Assembly: GCA_036874045.1 (NCBI GenBank) | Contig: CM072345.1 | Coordinates: forward strand, 5,853,501-5,917,500 | Source: Cymodocea nodosa | Taxonomy: Eukaryota; Streptophyta; Magnoliopsida; Alismatales; Cymodoceaceae | Reading direction: 5' to 3' | Length of the DNA stretch: 64,000 nt | Shown: positions 1 to 10,599 of the stretch, piece after piece | Position numbering within the stretch: position 1 is the stretch's first letter | Layout: each line of letters opens with the position of its first letter | Program-made: the position numbers and the translations under genes | Notes under the pieces: model-generated | What the model was told of the DNA's origin: nothing | Databases searched by the model: none | Seen by the model: the letters and a program-made list of their open reading frames with translations, nothing else

Positions 1-1956
1 GCCAACCATTGGGCGATTCCATAGATTGTAAATAACATCAATTAAGCTCTTTAATGTTAGTTAACATTGGATTTATCATTAAGCAATACTAATATTCAGA
101 TAATTCAAACAGTAACCATTAAAATCTTTAAGTCTTTTGAACGAACCAATTTCAGTAAATTGTAAAACTAAAATAAACATAAAACAATCACAACACTGAC
201 AAAGATAACATTAATCACGATACAACACAAACAATACAACACTCAAATACAACATACAAACATAGATAAATTATTTTTGGTATTTTTGTTTTAATATGAA
301 CATGGAAATGGGCGAAAGGTGAAATGTAAAGTAATCTCACTTGACAGTAAATACTTCCGACACTACTTGCAACGTGATTACACCACTGAAAATTAAACCA
401 CTTACAATTCTGTCTCCTCTCCCTATAGAATCGCGAGTCCAAAATTGCAAGATGATCTCCTCTTCAGCATACAAGCATCAACCCGAAGCCAAGGCTAAAA
501 GCTTTACGATCTCTAGAAATATGAGTCGGCGCTTGGTGAAAATAGCTTCCCTTCCTGCGACGCGATCACTCCTCACAATGGTTGTGAGGCACTATGTTGG
601 CTCGGAATCGACCCGACATCAAGCAAGTATCCTCACAGACCTCCGATGGTTGGTGATTATGGTGGTGATGATGATGGTTGGTGTGGTACTTCAGAGAATT
701 GCGACACTCATCCTCCTCTGCACACACTGTCCGTCCATCGATCACGCACGCACACTTTCTTCTTTTTTTCTTCTTTTTTTTTATATTTCTTCAATAGTAA
801 CTACTTCTGCTTGAATGATCGGTTGGATTTCCTTCATTCATATCAACGGCGATGCTTTCTTCTCCTACGTGATATGTGCAAACGTGGTTTTTCCTTCCAA
901 CTGTCCTGTTTCTGCAACCGCTATAGTGGCATATTAGAAAATAAATAGTCCGTGAAGTTATAGATAACTCAACGGACTTTCTTCGTTGATTTAACTATAA
1001 AACACATGCAATAAAGAAATAAGCCGCTAACATAACGTGTTACCTTAGTGTGTATTCATGTAACTCAACACATACATTTATGCTAACTTAACGAGTTAAA
1101 CATGTGCATCTCACGTGATATACTAAAGCATTTAAATTCAACACGTGCATAAATTTAAGTATCCGATGCTTAGGTGCATTGCATTTCGGATACTTATAAA
1201 CTTAACTATCCGATGCTCAGATGCATTTCGGATAGTTACAAATAACTCACCGGTATATAACTTAAGTAAATCTACTAGATCTCGACACGTGTCAGCAGCA
1301 GTTTAATCATAAAATAACATTTCGGAGAGTTACATGTCTAACTATCTGATGTTCAGATGCATTTCAGATAGTTACAGCTAACTCACCAAAAATCCACTTA
1401 AGTCAATTTCCCAGAACATGACACGTGTCCTCAGCTATTTTATAAATAAAAAGAGATTTCGAAAAGTTACAGAGATAACTATCCGATGCCCAACTGCAAT
1501 TTCGGATAGTTATAGATAACTCACCGAAAGTTCACTTAAGTCATTCATTATGGTTTTGACACGTGTACTTCAGGAAATAATAAAATATTCTCTCAAAACA
1601 TAACTGTTCGGCAATTTAAACATAACTATCCGATACATGTTCGGTCTGTTAAACATAACTGTCTAAATATGTTCGGTATGTTAAACATAATTGTCCGAAT
1701 ATGTTCGGTATGTTAAACATAATTGTCCGAAATATCAGAAAATTCGACTACTTAAGAATTTCATAGCCTACAACTTACCGACAGTTCATAAATGTACTAA
1801 ATTAACATTAATTCCCTCAAATTAAACAAATTCTTCAATTAAAGCATATAATAGTGTAATTATAACATAATGGCTTAATTCTTATATGATAAGCTAAATA
1901 TTATGCAATTAACCATCATTTAACCGTTAATAATTTGCACTTTTTCATTCTAAACA
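1..1956 (-). repeat. Gypsy LTR, minus strand, cut by window start (Gyp3)
   Basis: Reverse complement of the LTR seen at 21491-23344, 36366-38217 and 60716-62654. The LTR 5' terminus (TGTTTAGAATG on the minus strand) lies at 1956; the opposite end is outside the window, so it cannot be told whether this is a solo LTR or one end of a full element. The flank from 1957 is family-1 Copia LTR, and the same site is uninterrupted near 8454 in the 3' LTR of CopA. That defines the insertion point, with CACCT as the probable target duplication. The segment 1140-1740 is rich in TAACTATCCGA-type motifs and 950-1110 in CGTTGAGTTA / TCGTTAAGTTA motifs. The plus-strand ORF around 341-814 is antisense to the LTR and recurs in other copies; I do not call it a gene. 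Confidence 0.88.
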
Positions 1957-2198
1957 CACCTCACGTGCATGACTTAAAATTTCACATGACACAGACAAAA
2001 GGACTTAAGTGGATTTTTGGTGACTTACAGCTATTCTTCAGAGAGTTACATAGATAACCATTCGAAAATCAAAGGGAATCAGAAGGTTACAAGTTGGACA
2101 ATATATAGAACGATAACTTACTATTTTTGGGACTAGCTACACAGTAAGTACAGTAGAAAACATCCATTAGAAGGGAATATGATCGTTATACCTTTTGG

Positions 2199-2206
2199 TA
2201 TAAATA
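2199..2206 (+). promoter_or_regulatory. LTR TATA box (TATAAATA), CopA 5' LTR
   Basis: TATAAATA in the context GGTATAAATATGAG, repeated at 8697-8704 in the 3' LTR. It divides the motif-rich U3 from the transcribed leader carrying the stem-loop array. Position and conservation in both LTRs support a core promoter; the start site is not determined. Confidence 0.65.
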
Positions 2207-2403
2207 TGAGAAGTAAAGGGAAGTTTAAAAAATGATTATCATATATTGTGAGCTACTCAAAAATTCTAGAGATACTCTCAAGTTTGCAAAATACAGAAAC
2301 ATTCTCAAAGTTCACTGTAGCACAAAAGCTCCCTACACTCAAACTCTATTTCAAAAGTTCAAAATTGTTGATTCGTAAGCTTCAACCTGAAAACTCACTG
2401 TTG

Positions 2404-2500
2404 GTTAAGAGCTTGTACCTGAAAGCTCGAAGAAAGGTTGGTTGCTAAGCTTCAACCTGAAAGCTCAAGTGTTGGTTCTTGCTTCAACCTGAAAGCAAGT
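2404..2500 (+). repeat. Array of ACCTGA stem-loop units in the LTR leader
   Basis: Each unit has GTTGGTT, a short spacer, then an inverted repeat around a loop of type NNACCTGA. Visible stems are GAGCTT/AAGCTC (2409-2428), AGCTT/AAGCT (2447-2465) and CTTGCTT/AAGCAAG (2478-2499). A decayed further unit precedes at about 2377-2396. The lone LTR at 18567-19984 carries units with other stems (TTGAGTTT/AAACTCAA, GGAGTTT/AAACTTC), so the stems covary while the loop is kept. It lies downstream of the TATA box, thus in the RNA leader. Confidence 0.7.
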
Positions 2501-2730
2501 GTTGTAAGTATTTATATACTTAGTGAAGTCCAAGTGAATCTTGGGGGTGGACTAGCCAACTTGGTGAACCACCTAAAAATCTTCTTGTGTTCCTTTTTAT
2601 TTACTGTTTTGCATCCATATCAAGTAATTCAACTCAGATAAATTGAATCAATGAATTAAGTTATAAAAGGAGTAAAATTTACACACTTACACCATTCACC
2701 TCCCCTCTGATGAGCCTATCGATCCTAACA

Positions 2731-2745
2731 ATTGGTATCAGAGTC
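2731..2745 (+). other. CopA primer-binding site
   Basis: ATTGGTATCAGAGTC directly after the LTR end; TGGTATCAGAGC is the complement of the 3' end of plant initiator-Met tRNA. One base differs at the end of the core. Confidence 0.85.
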
Positions 2746-2781
2746 TGGTTAATCTTGTGAAAGATTTAACCATCTGGATTA

Positions 2782-4169
2782 ATGGCACAATTTGCTGAGG
2801 GGCAAAACATCCACAGACCTCCTCTATTTGATGGTTCCAACTATAATTATTGGAAGAATGGAATGGAGTGTTTCCTTAGGAGTTCTGATGTAAAACTCTA
2901 GAAGATTATCGTTCTTGGAACTACACCTCCAACCAGTAATGTTATGGACTGGACTGAGGAGGATGAGAGAATCATCTAGTTGGATGCTTGAGGGCTGAAT
3001 GCTATATATTGTGCACTAACAGCTGGACAGTATAAAAAAGTTTCTGCATGCAAATCTACACAAGAATCTTGGAAAATCCTTCAAGTTACACACGAAGGTA
3101 CAAGCTAGGTGAAGGACACAAAAATCAGCATTCTGTTGAGAAAATTAGAATTATTTAAAATGAATGATAATGAAAGCATAACAAGATGTTTTCAAGATTT
3201 ACTGAGATTATTAACAGTCTTAAAGACTTGGGAAAGGAATTCTCTTCACGTGAACATGTACAAAAGATTCTAAGAAGTTTAACTGTTGAGTGGAAATAAA
3301 AATCCACCTCCATTCAAGACTCCAAGGATCTCAACAACTATACTATTGAAGAGCTGTTGGGCAATCTACTAGCCTACGAGGTTCAAATGAAAGACTGGAA
3401 GGAACAAGAGGGAACTATTGAAAAGAATGTTGAAAAGAAAGCTAAGAAGAAAAAGGAAATTGCATTTCCTTCAATAGAAGAAGCTCTAAGCTCAGATGAT
3501 GATGAGATTATGTTGCTGGCAAGGAATTTCAGAAAATTCATGAAGAAAAACAATAAGACCAGCTCCTCCAAAAGAACAATTCCTATATACTTTAAATGCA
3601 AAAGGCAAGGGCATATACAAACCTTTTATCCACTACAAATAGAAGAGGATCAGATGGATAAGAAGAAAAGATAGAAGAATAAAAAGAAAATGGCTCTCAA
3701 AGCTACTTGAGATGATAGTAGCTCCTCAAATAGTTCTTTAGATTTTGAAGATAAAGCTGCAGCCAGTGTGTGTTTTGCAGCACAAGAGGTATGCTCCACT
3801 TCTCCTTATTGCTCAAAAAATGAGCATGATGACTTAGATGTAAATAGTCTTCTGTGTACAGTAAATAATTTATATGTTAAATGTAGAGAATCTAAGAAAG
3901 AGATTAAAAGGTTGAATAACTATTTAGAAGATTCTTTTGTTGAATTAGAAACATCTCTAGTTAAAAATAGAAATTTGAAAACTAACATGGATAAATATAG
4001 TTGTGATAACTGTGAGTTAAAAGAAGAAAATAAAAATTTATTAACTAATATCTCTGTTCTGAAAATTACCATTTGCAAATTTACACAAGGTCAAAAAGGA
4101 CTAGATAAAATTATAGGATCTCAACAACCAAATGGAATTAAATTTGGCCTAAGGTATGCTACACCATAG
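2782..4169 (+). pseudogene. gag: CopA gag (nucleocapsid polyprotein), broken
   Basis: Starts MAQFAEGQNIHRPPLFDG with the FDG-x-NY-x-YW-K pattern of Copia gag (UBN2 type), about 50 bases after the primer site. Stops interrupt it from about 2898 on and the frame changes before 3357. The zinc knuckle near 3590-3635 has both its first and last cysteine replaced by tyrosine (Y-F-K-C...H...Y), so it should not bind zinc; TGT to TAT changes explain this. The C-terminal part (3768-4169) is a charged, probably coiled-coil tail ending GLRYATP. CopD has the same layout with an intact knuckle. Confidence 0.85.
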
Positions 4170-4347
4170 GAAGTACCTTATTGTGGTGGCATGATTCGAT
4201 CATATAGAGATGGCAACACTGTATTTGCTATCAGAAGAAGATCGGGTCATATGTAGCTGCTAAGAGGTAATAAATTTAATATTTTAAGGACTAACTCTAA
4301 TAGACCCAAGAAGATTTGGGTACCAAAAGCCTTAATTTCAATATAAA

Positions 4348-7300
4348 TTGCATGATAACAAGGAGCTTCAAGCACGTACAATAAAATGGATTGTGGACAG
4401 TGGATGCCCAAAGCACATGACAGGTAAGAAAAAATTTCTTGATTTAGTTAAAAGCTTAAGTTCAAGATCTGTTAAATTTGGTAATAATGAAAAATGTAAA
4501 ATTACTGCAATAGGAAATATAACATCTAAAAATAGTTGAATTGAGAATGTCTTGCATGTTAATGGACTAAAAACAAAATTTATTAAGTGTAGGACAATTG
4601 TGTGATAAAGGTTATAATGTTTCATTGACTACTAAAAATTGTTACATCATTGATCAAGCTACAAATGAGATAAAATTTACTAGTTTTAGAAATTGCTCAA
4701 TATATACACTAAACTTTCCATGTGAAAATTCAACAAATAATTCCTGTTTGGTAGCATCTAGTGAAGATGATTGGTTGTGGCATAAAAGACTTGGTCATGT
4801 CAATATGAAGATTCTTAGAAAGTTATCCAAGAATGATCTAGTTAGAGGTCTACCTAAACTTGAATTCAAGAAAGACAAAGTGTGTGGTGATTATATGTTA
4901 GGCAAGTAGAAGAGAACTTCTTTTCATAGCAAAAATGAGATTTCCACCAAAAAGCCACTAGAACTTTTACATCTAGATCTTTTTGGCTCAACTCAAACAT
5001 CAAGTCTTGGGGGTCGAAAATATACTCTTATTGTTGTAGATGATTTCTCTAGATTAACTTGGGTAATATTTTTGACACATAAAAATGAGACATGCAATGT
5101 ATTCAGAAATTTTTGCATAAGAGTTCAAAATCAGAAGGAACTAACAATGAAGAAAATCAGAAGTGATCATAGAGGAGAATTTGAAAATTATGAATTCGAA
5201 AACCTATGCAATTCTTTTGGAATCTTACATGAATTCTCTTGCCTTAAGACTCCAACTCAAAATGGAGTTGTGGAAAGAAAGAATAGAACATTACAAGAAA
5301 TGGCTAGAACTATATTGAATGCCACTAATCTACCAAAATTTCTTTGGGCTGAAGTTGTAGGTATAACTTGTCACATTTCCAACAAAACTCATATCAAATC
5401 TATAAAGAATAAGACACATTTTGAACTTTGGTTTGATAAGACTCCAAATGTTGGATATTTTAAGACATTCGAATGTAAATGCTTTGTCTTAAACACTAGA
5501 GATGCTAAAGACAAGTTTGATTCAAAATCTGAACTTGCCATACTAGTTGAATACTCATCTAGAAGCAAAGCTTATAGAGTATACTTTGCTAAAGATAGAA
5601 AAGTAGAGGCAAGTATAAATGTTCAGTTTGATGAAGATTTGATATAGAATCTCAGAAATTTGAAGATTGACAGTGAGAGTAAAAATGAAAATTATGAGAA
5701 AGATAACTACAAGTAGAAACTCAGATCCCAAGCATCAAATCAAAATCAAAATAGTTGGAGATTCAAATCTGACCATCCTATGGAACAAATAATTGGAAAT
5801 ATAACCAAAGGGGTACAGACTAGAAGCAAAACACAAGATATTTGCAATTATTATGCATTTGTGTCAGAAATTGAGCCAAGATCAATAGATGAAGCTTGTA
5901 GGCATATTTACTAGACAATGGCTATGCAGGAAGAATTAAATCAGTTCCAGAAAATAATGTTTGGGAATTAGTGAAGAAACCTATAGGAAAATCTATCATT
6001 GGGACTAAATGGATTTTTAAAAATAAATTAAATGAAGAAGGAAACATACTCAGAAATAAAGCTCGACTGGTTGCATAAGGATATAATCAGCAAGAAGGCA
6101 TTGATTATGAAGAAACTTTTGCACCTGTAGCCAGAATTAAAGCTATCAGAATGTTGCTTGCTTTTGCAAGTAGTATGAGGATAAAACTATTTCAAATGGA
6201 TGTAAATAGTGCATTTTTGAATGGAGAAATACAAGAAGAAGTATTTGTTAAGCAACCCCTTGGATTTGAAGATGAAGTCAATTCAGATCATGTTTATAGA
6301 CAAACAAAGCTTTATATGGTTTAAAACAAGCACCTAGGGCATGGTATGAAAAATTGAAAAAGTTCTTAATTGATAATGATTTCATCATAGGCAAAGTAGA
6401 CAACACTTTGTTTATTAAAACTTTTGATTTACACATGTTAATTGTACAAATCTATGTTGATGATATTGTGTTTGGGGCTACTTTAGAAAAACTGTGTTAT
6501 GACTTTCAAAATTTGATGAAAAATAAATTTGAAATGAGCATGATGGGAGAGCTGAGATTTTTCTTAGGATTATAGATCCATCAAGTGAAAAATGGCATCT
6601 TTGTCAATCAAGAAAAATACTGTAAAGAAACTCTGAAGAAATTTGGCTTTGAGAATATCAAATCTGCAAACACACCAATGAGTTCAAACACTAAACTTGA
6701 AAATAATGACTTAAGTGTTGTAGTAGATCAAAAGAAATACAGAGGCATGATTGAATCTCTATTGTACCTATCGGCAAGTAGGCTAGATATCATGTTCAAT
6801 GTATGTTTGTGTGCCAAATTTCAAGCATCACCAAAAGAATCTCATCTGAAAATAGTCAAAAGAATCTTCAAGTATTTACAAGGCACTAAAGATTTCGAAT
6901 TATCTTACTCAGCTAACAATAGTTTAACTTTAACAAGTTATAGTGATGCAGATTATGCAGGTAGTAGATCAGACAAAAAAACCACAAGTGGCATATGCCA
7001 ACTACTTGGAAATTCTTTAATTTCAAGGTTCAGTAGAAAACAAAACTGTATTGCATTATCCACTACTAAAGCCGAATATATTGCAGTAGGTCTATGTTGT
7101 GCTCAAATTTTGTGGATGCAGCAAACTTTAGCAAATTATAGACTGAAAATTCAAAATACAGATATATTTTGTGATAATAGTAGTGCAATAAGCTTATCCA
7201 AGAATACAGTACTTCATTCTAGAGCTAAGCATATTGAGATCAAACGTCATTTCTTAAGAGATCATGTGGAAAAATGACACATCTCACTCAAGTTTGTTCC

Positions 7301-7403
7301 AACAGAAAATCAACTTGTAGATATTTTCACAAAACCTTTAAATGAATCAACATTTAATCATATTAGAAGAAATCTAGGCATATGCTCATTGCATGACTTA
7401 TAA
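4348..7403 (+). pseudogene. pol: CopA pol: protease, integrase, RT, RNase H, broken
   Basis: Protease active site DSG in WIVDSGCPKHMTG (near 4390). The pre-integrase zinc region (WHKRLGH near 4780) has lost its last cysteine (CGDYMLGK). Integrase has HLDLFG (about 4970), SDHRGEF (about 5163) and VVERKN (about 5270), so all three DDE residues are present. RT runs about 5930-6580 with YVDD at 6453-6464; a stop, a frameshift near 6300 and a stop at 6573 break it. RNase H follows (DADYAGS, STTKAEY) and pol ends with GICSLHDL at 7403. Protease/integrase/RT occupy three different frames, so no functional polyprotein remains. Pol is in +1 relative to gag, as in CopD. Confidence 0.88.
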
Positions 7404-7792
7404 TGCATTCATATTTGGTTTATGTTTATTATCCCTCAAGCTCACCTTATGGGAGCTTGTTTTTTGCTAACGTGAACTCATGCATGACTTATCAGAATTC
7501 TTCTTTTATCAAATATTAGATATCGGAAATTACAGTTATTAGAAGTCTCCTTTTATCTAATGACAAAAAGGGGGAGAAGTATAACAAGAAATTACATGGA
7601 AGGTAGGAGGAGAAATCCCAACACATAGATAGGGGGAGATATTTTCTAAATCGTGCTTCACTTATTTTCTGTAAGTTTCAGAAATCTATTTTTACTTGTT
7701 TTCTATGTGACAGAATGTATAGAAATAAACTAGGGAGTGAAATACATGTAATTAAATGTAAAGGATTTTGTCATTATCAAAAAGGGGGAGAT
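7404..7792 (+). other. CopA 3' untranslated region with three polypurine tracts
   Basis: No gene. Three AAGGGGGAGA-type tracts occur: about 7565-7580, 7630-7642 and 7780-7792. The last abuts the 3' LTR and is the plus-strand primer; the upstream copies resemble the multiple tracts described for SIRE-like Copia elements (family knowledge). Confidence 0.75.
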
Positions 7793-8943
7793 TGTTGGGA
7801 CCCTTGTATTTTGATAATGCAAAAAACCTGTGTGAGGAAATAAATTATATTTCACAGATTGAACAGTTCAGCAAAAGAGTAGAAGGCAGATAAGTCATTA
7901 CAAGTAGTTTAGAATGTGCTGCAAGAGATAAACAGGATATCGGAAGGTTACCAAGCTTAACTACTTGGAAGAGATAATTTTTAAGTGAGTTATCAGGCTT
8001 AAGTATTCGATGAGTCAATGTTAAGCAGCAGTATCACCATCGGACGGTTAGAAAATTAACTATCTGAAAATATAAGGCCTTCGAAGAGTGTTAAAGATAG
8101 TTGGCTGAATGATCGGAGAGTTAAGGCACTAACTATCTGGAAGTTCAAGGGAACTGAAAAGTTAGGAAGGTTAACTATTTGAAACTTAAGTCATTAAATT
8201 TCCCACGTGTAGAAATCCAGAATAGAAGCTTAAAAGGATTTTTCGGAGAGTTAGAAAGCTAACTATCCGAAAAATAAAAGGTTTTGGAAGGTTACAAAAT
8301 TAACTATATGAAACTTACGTTATCCTATTGTGCACGTGCAAAAATAAGAAAGCAGTTGGAAGCTTAGAAGAAGAATCGAGAGGATATTGTAGCTAACTAT
8401 CCGAAAGTTGAAGAGTTTCGGTGAGTTAACAATTATAACCATCCGAACTTAAGACACCTCATGTGCATGACTTAAAATCTCACGTGACATAGACAAAAGG
8501 ACTTAAGTGGATTTTCGGTGAGTTACAACTGTTCTTTGGAGAGTTACACAGATAACCATCCAAAAATCAAAGGGAATCAGAAGGTTACAAGCTGGATAGT
8601 ATATAGAATGATAACTTACTATTTTTAGGACTAGCTATACAATAAGTACAGTAGAAAACATCCGTTAGAAGGGAATATGATCGTTATACCTTTTGGTATA
8701 AATATAAGAAGTAAAGGGAAGTTTAAAAAATGATTATCATATATTATGAGCTACTCAAAAATTCCAGAGATACTCTCAAGTCTGCAAAATACAGAAACAT
8801 TTTCAAAGTTCACTACAGCACAAAAGCTCCCTACACTCAAACTCTATTTCAAAAGTTCAAAGCTATTGGTTCATGAACTTCAACCTGAAAACTCACTGTT
8901 GGTTAAGAGCTTGTACCTGAAAGCTCGAAGAAAGGTTGGTTGC
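7793..8943 (+). repeat. CopA 3' LTR, truncated by CopB
   Basis: Begins TGTTGGGACCC right after the polypurine tract and carries repeated TAACTATCCGAA / TTCGGAGAGTTA pairs (7940-8530), TATA at 8697 and the beginning of the stem-loop array. It stops at 8943, where CopB LTR sequence (TATTGAGTAT) starts. The missing right end is not found on the far side of CopB, so the junction is not a clean nested insertion now. Confidence 0.88.
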
Positions 8944-10399
8944 TATTGAGTATTTTTTTTTGATGATGTGTGCTAAATGAAAATAATCATATTTGCTCAA
9001 TTACTATTTCTTGTGAAAAGAAATTAAAATCATCAATTAATACAAAAAAAGTTTATTGATATAAATACTTATCTATATTAGATCTGAAATTATACTAAGT
9101 TAATAACTAGTCATTTCGTTGCATTAATTTCTCATTTAACTAAACGTTAAGTCAATGTGTGGTTTTATTGAAAAGCATGATATATTTTAAAGTTATATTT
9201 TCTGTATCATGTACAGTGCACGTTTAGACAACTCGTTAAGTTAGTGAGTAAAAGAAGAAACGAACTTGTTAAGTTAGTGTTATACACGTGGTGAAATTAT
9301 AAGTCACGAATGTTATATTGTATCATGTGAGGTGCACATGTTTAACTCGTTAAGTTAATATAACTAAACGCGTTGAGTTGCTATATTGAACACTAAGGCA
9401 ACGCGTTAGGTCAGCGTTATAAACTTAAGTTGTTATTTTTGCACGTGCTAAAATTCTTATTATAAAAACATATGTTTATCACTAGTTCGTTAAGTTATCG
9501 TAACACAACGGAGATGGTTCATTGAGTTAGTGTAACACCATGGACTTAGTTCGTTGAGTTAGCTACAATACTAGTCACGTGAATTGGCACATGAGGAACT
9601 CGTTAAGTTAGAAATGTTAAGTTATATATATACTTATGTTACTCGTTTAGTTAACATTAAAGTAACGACTTCTTATTACACTAGTAAAAAATTTTGGACG
9701 AGAGTTTATTTTGCAGGAAATTTTTCAGAGATCCAAGACTAATGATTAAAGAAAATTTGAAATGTAAATGTGGGTCAGAACGTGTGTATTTCGATGAAGG
9801 AAAAAGAAAAGACGTGAAGAAGTGGAAAACTAGTAGTGATTAAACGTGGAGGATATACATGAAATGAAGATACAGTATAAAAGGCATAGAATTCTCGTTG
9901 ATCAAATTATCCCTGCACATCAAACGAAAAATCTTTTCAGGGATCAAAAACACCTCTTTAGGGAAAATCTCTCAAGTGAAAGAAAATTCAGTGAAGCATA
10001 AAAAGGTAAGATTTACGTCACTAAAGATTTAAAGTATTAGAAGAAAGCAAATTCAGTGAAGCATAAAAAGACGAGATATTCGTCATTGAAGAATTGCTGA
10101 AGAAGAAAGAGAAGAAGAAGAAGAAAGATCTCAAATAGGGAGAAATGTTTTAAATTTCGCAAATTAGTTTTATCTGTTTGTAGTTATGAAATTGTTTAGA
10201 TGATACATGGTATCGAGATATAATTGCATCTACAATTTCTAAGGAGAATTGAATTGTATATTGTAATTGAAACCTTGAATAAAAATGATTTTATGAAAAT
10301 AATGTATTAACTTGGTTTTGAGTTTTAAAGTTTCAATTATATTCAAAAATATTGAAAAACACAGTTCACCCCTCTCTTGTGTAGTCATACGATCCTATA
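8944..10399 (+). repeat. CopB 5' LTR
   Basis: Begins TATTGAGTAT (TGTTGAG in CopC, one G-to-A) and ends CCTATA before the primer site. It contains many TCGTTAAGTTA / CGTTGAGTTA motifs (9220-9660). The block 9342-9447 is nearly identical to part of the Gypsy LTR at 21811-21915. TATAAAAG lies at 9876. Confidence 0.87.
9876..9883 (+). promoter_or_regulatory. LTR TATA box (TATAAAAG), CopB
   Basis: TATAAAAG in the context CAGTATAAAAGGC, conserved at 38990-38997 and 50641-50648 in CopC. It lies below the AGTTA motif arrays, as expected of a U3 promoter. Confidence 0.65.
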
Positions 10400-10413
10400 A
10401 GTGGTATCAAAGC
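10400..10413 (+). other. CopB primer-binding site
   Basis: AGTGGTATCAAAGC immediately after the LTR; one mismatch to the TGGTATCAGAGC initiator-Met complement kept in CopC (39553-39566). Confidence 0.8.
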
Positions 10414-10599
10414 TTTGTTAATAATCTTTGATATAAAATCGATACCAACTTATTTAATATCATTGTTTATTCTGCCTTCCTTGTTTTTAAACAGACATTA
10501 ATATCTGAGCATATGTTTAACTTTCTTGATTTAAGGCTCAAGTTGTTTTAAAGTTTTTAAACTGTTTAAAATCAAATAGGTTGTAAAATCTAATGTAAG

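Larger units (their letters stand above)
1957..2730 (+). repeat. CopA 5' LTR, right-hand part
   Basis: Matches the 3' LTR from 8454 to 8943 closely and continues to the terminal CCTAACA at 2730, directly followed by the primer-binding site. It holds U3 motifs of the GAGTTA / TAACCATCCGAA type (2020-2100), a TATA box at 2199 and the stem-loop array at 2404-2500. Short ORFs within it (around 2248-2641) are not coding: they overlap the LTR leader and are not continuous in the sister LTR. Confidence 0.88.
1957..8943 (+). mobile_element. Degenerate Copia element CopA (family 1)
   Basis: Ty1/Copia order: LTR, Met-type primer site, gag with zinc knuckle, protease, integrase, RT, RNase H, polypurine tracts, LTR. 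The left part of the 5' LTR lies beyond the Gypsy insertion (before position 1) and the 3' LTR is cut at 8943 by CopB. The long gag with coiled-coil C-terminus, the long LTR and several AAAGGGGGAGA tracts resemble the SIRE/Maximus lineage (inference). All genes are broken by stops and frameshifts. CopD at 51399-58668 is a second, minus-strand member of the family. Confidence 0.9.

Noticed and set aside
341-948. ORFs of 157 and 100 codons near the window start
   Set aside because: Antisense frames in a Gypsy LTR. They recur because the LTR recurs; protein-level selection is not shown. Kept only as a finding at 22186.
2248-2641. Two short plus-strand ORFs with MSYSKI and similar starts
   Set aside because: They lie in the CopA LTR leader over the stem-loop array, have no recognisable domain, and are explained by repeated sequence. 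The similar frame at 8746 is the other LTR of the same element.
2731-2745. tRNA gene suggested by TGGTATCAGAGC
   Set aside because: Only the primer-complementary segment is present, always directly after an LTR end. No cloverleaf.
7940-8530. CRISPR-like array from the regularly recurring AGTTA motifs
   Set aside because: Motifs are short, variable and irregularly spaced within plant LTRs; no repeat-spacer structure.
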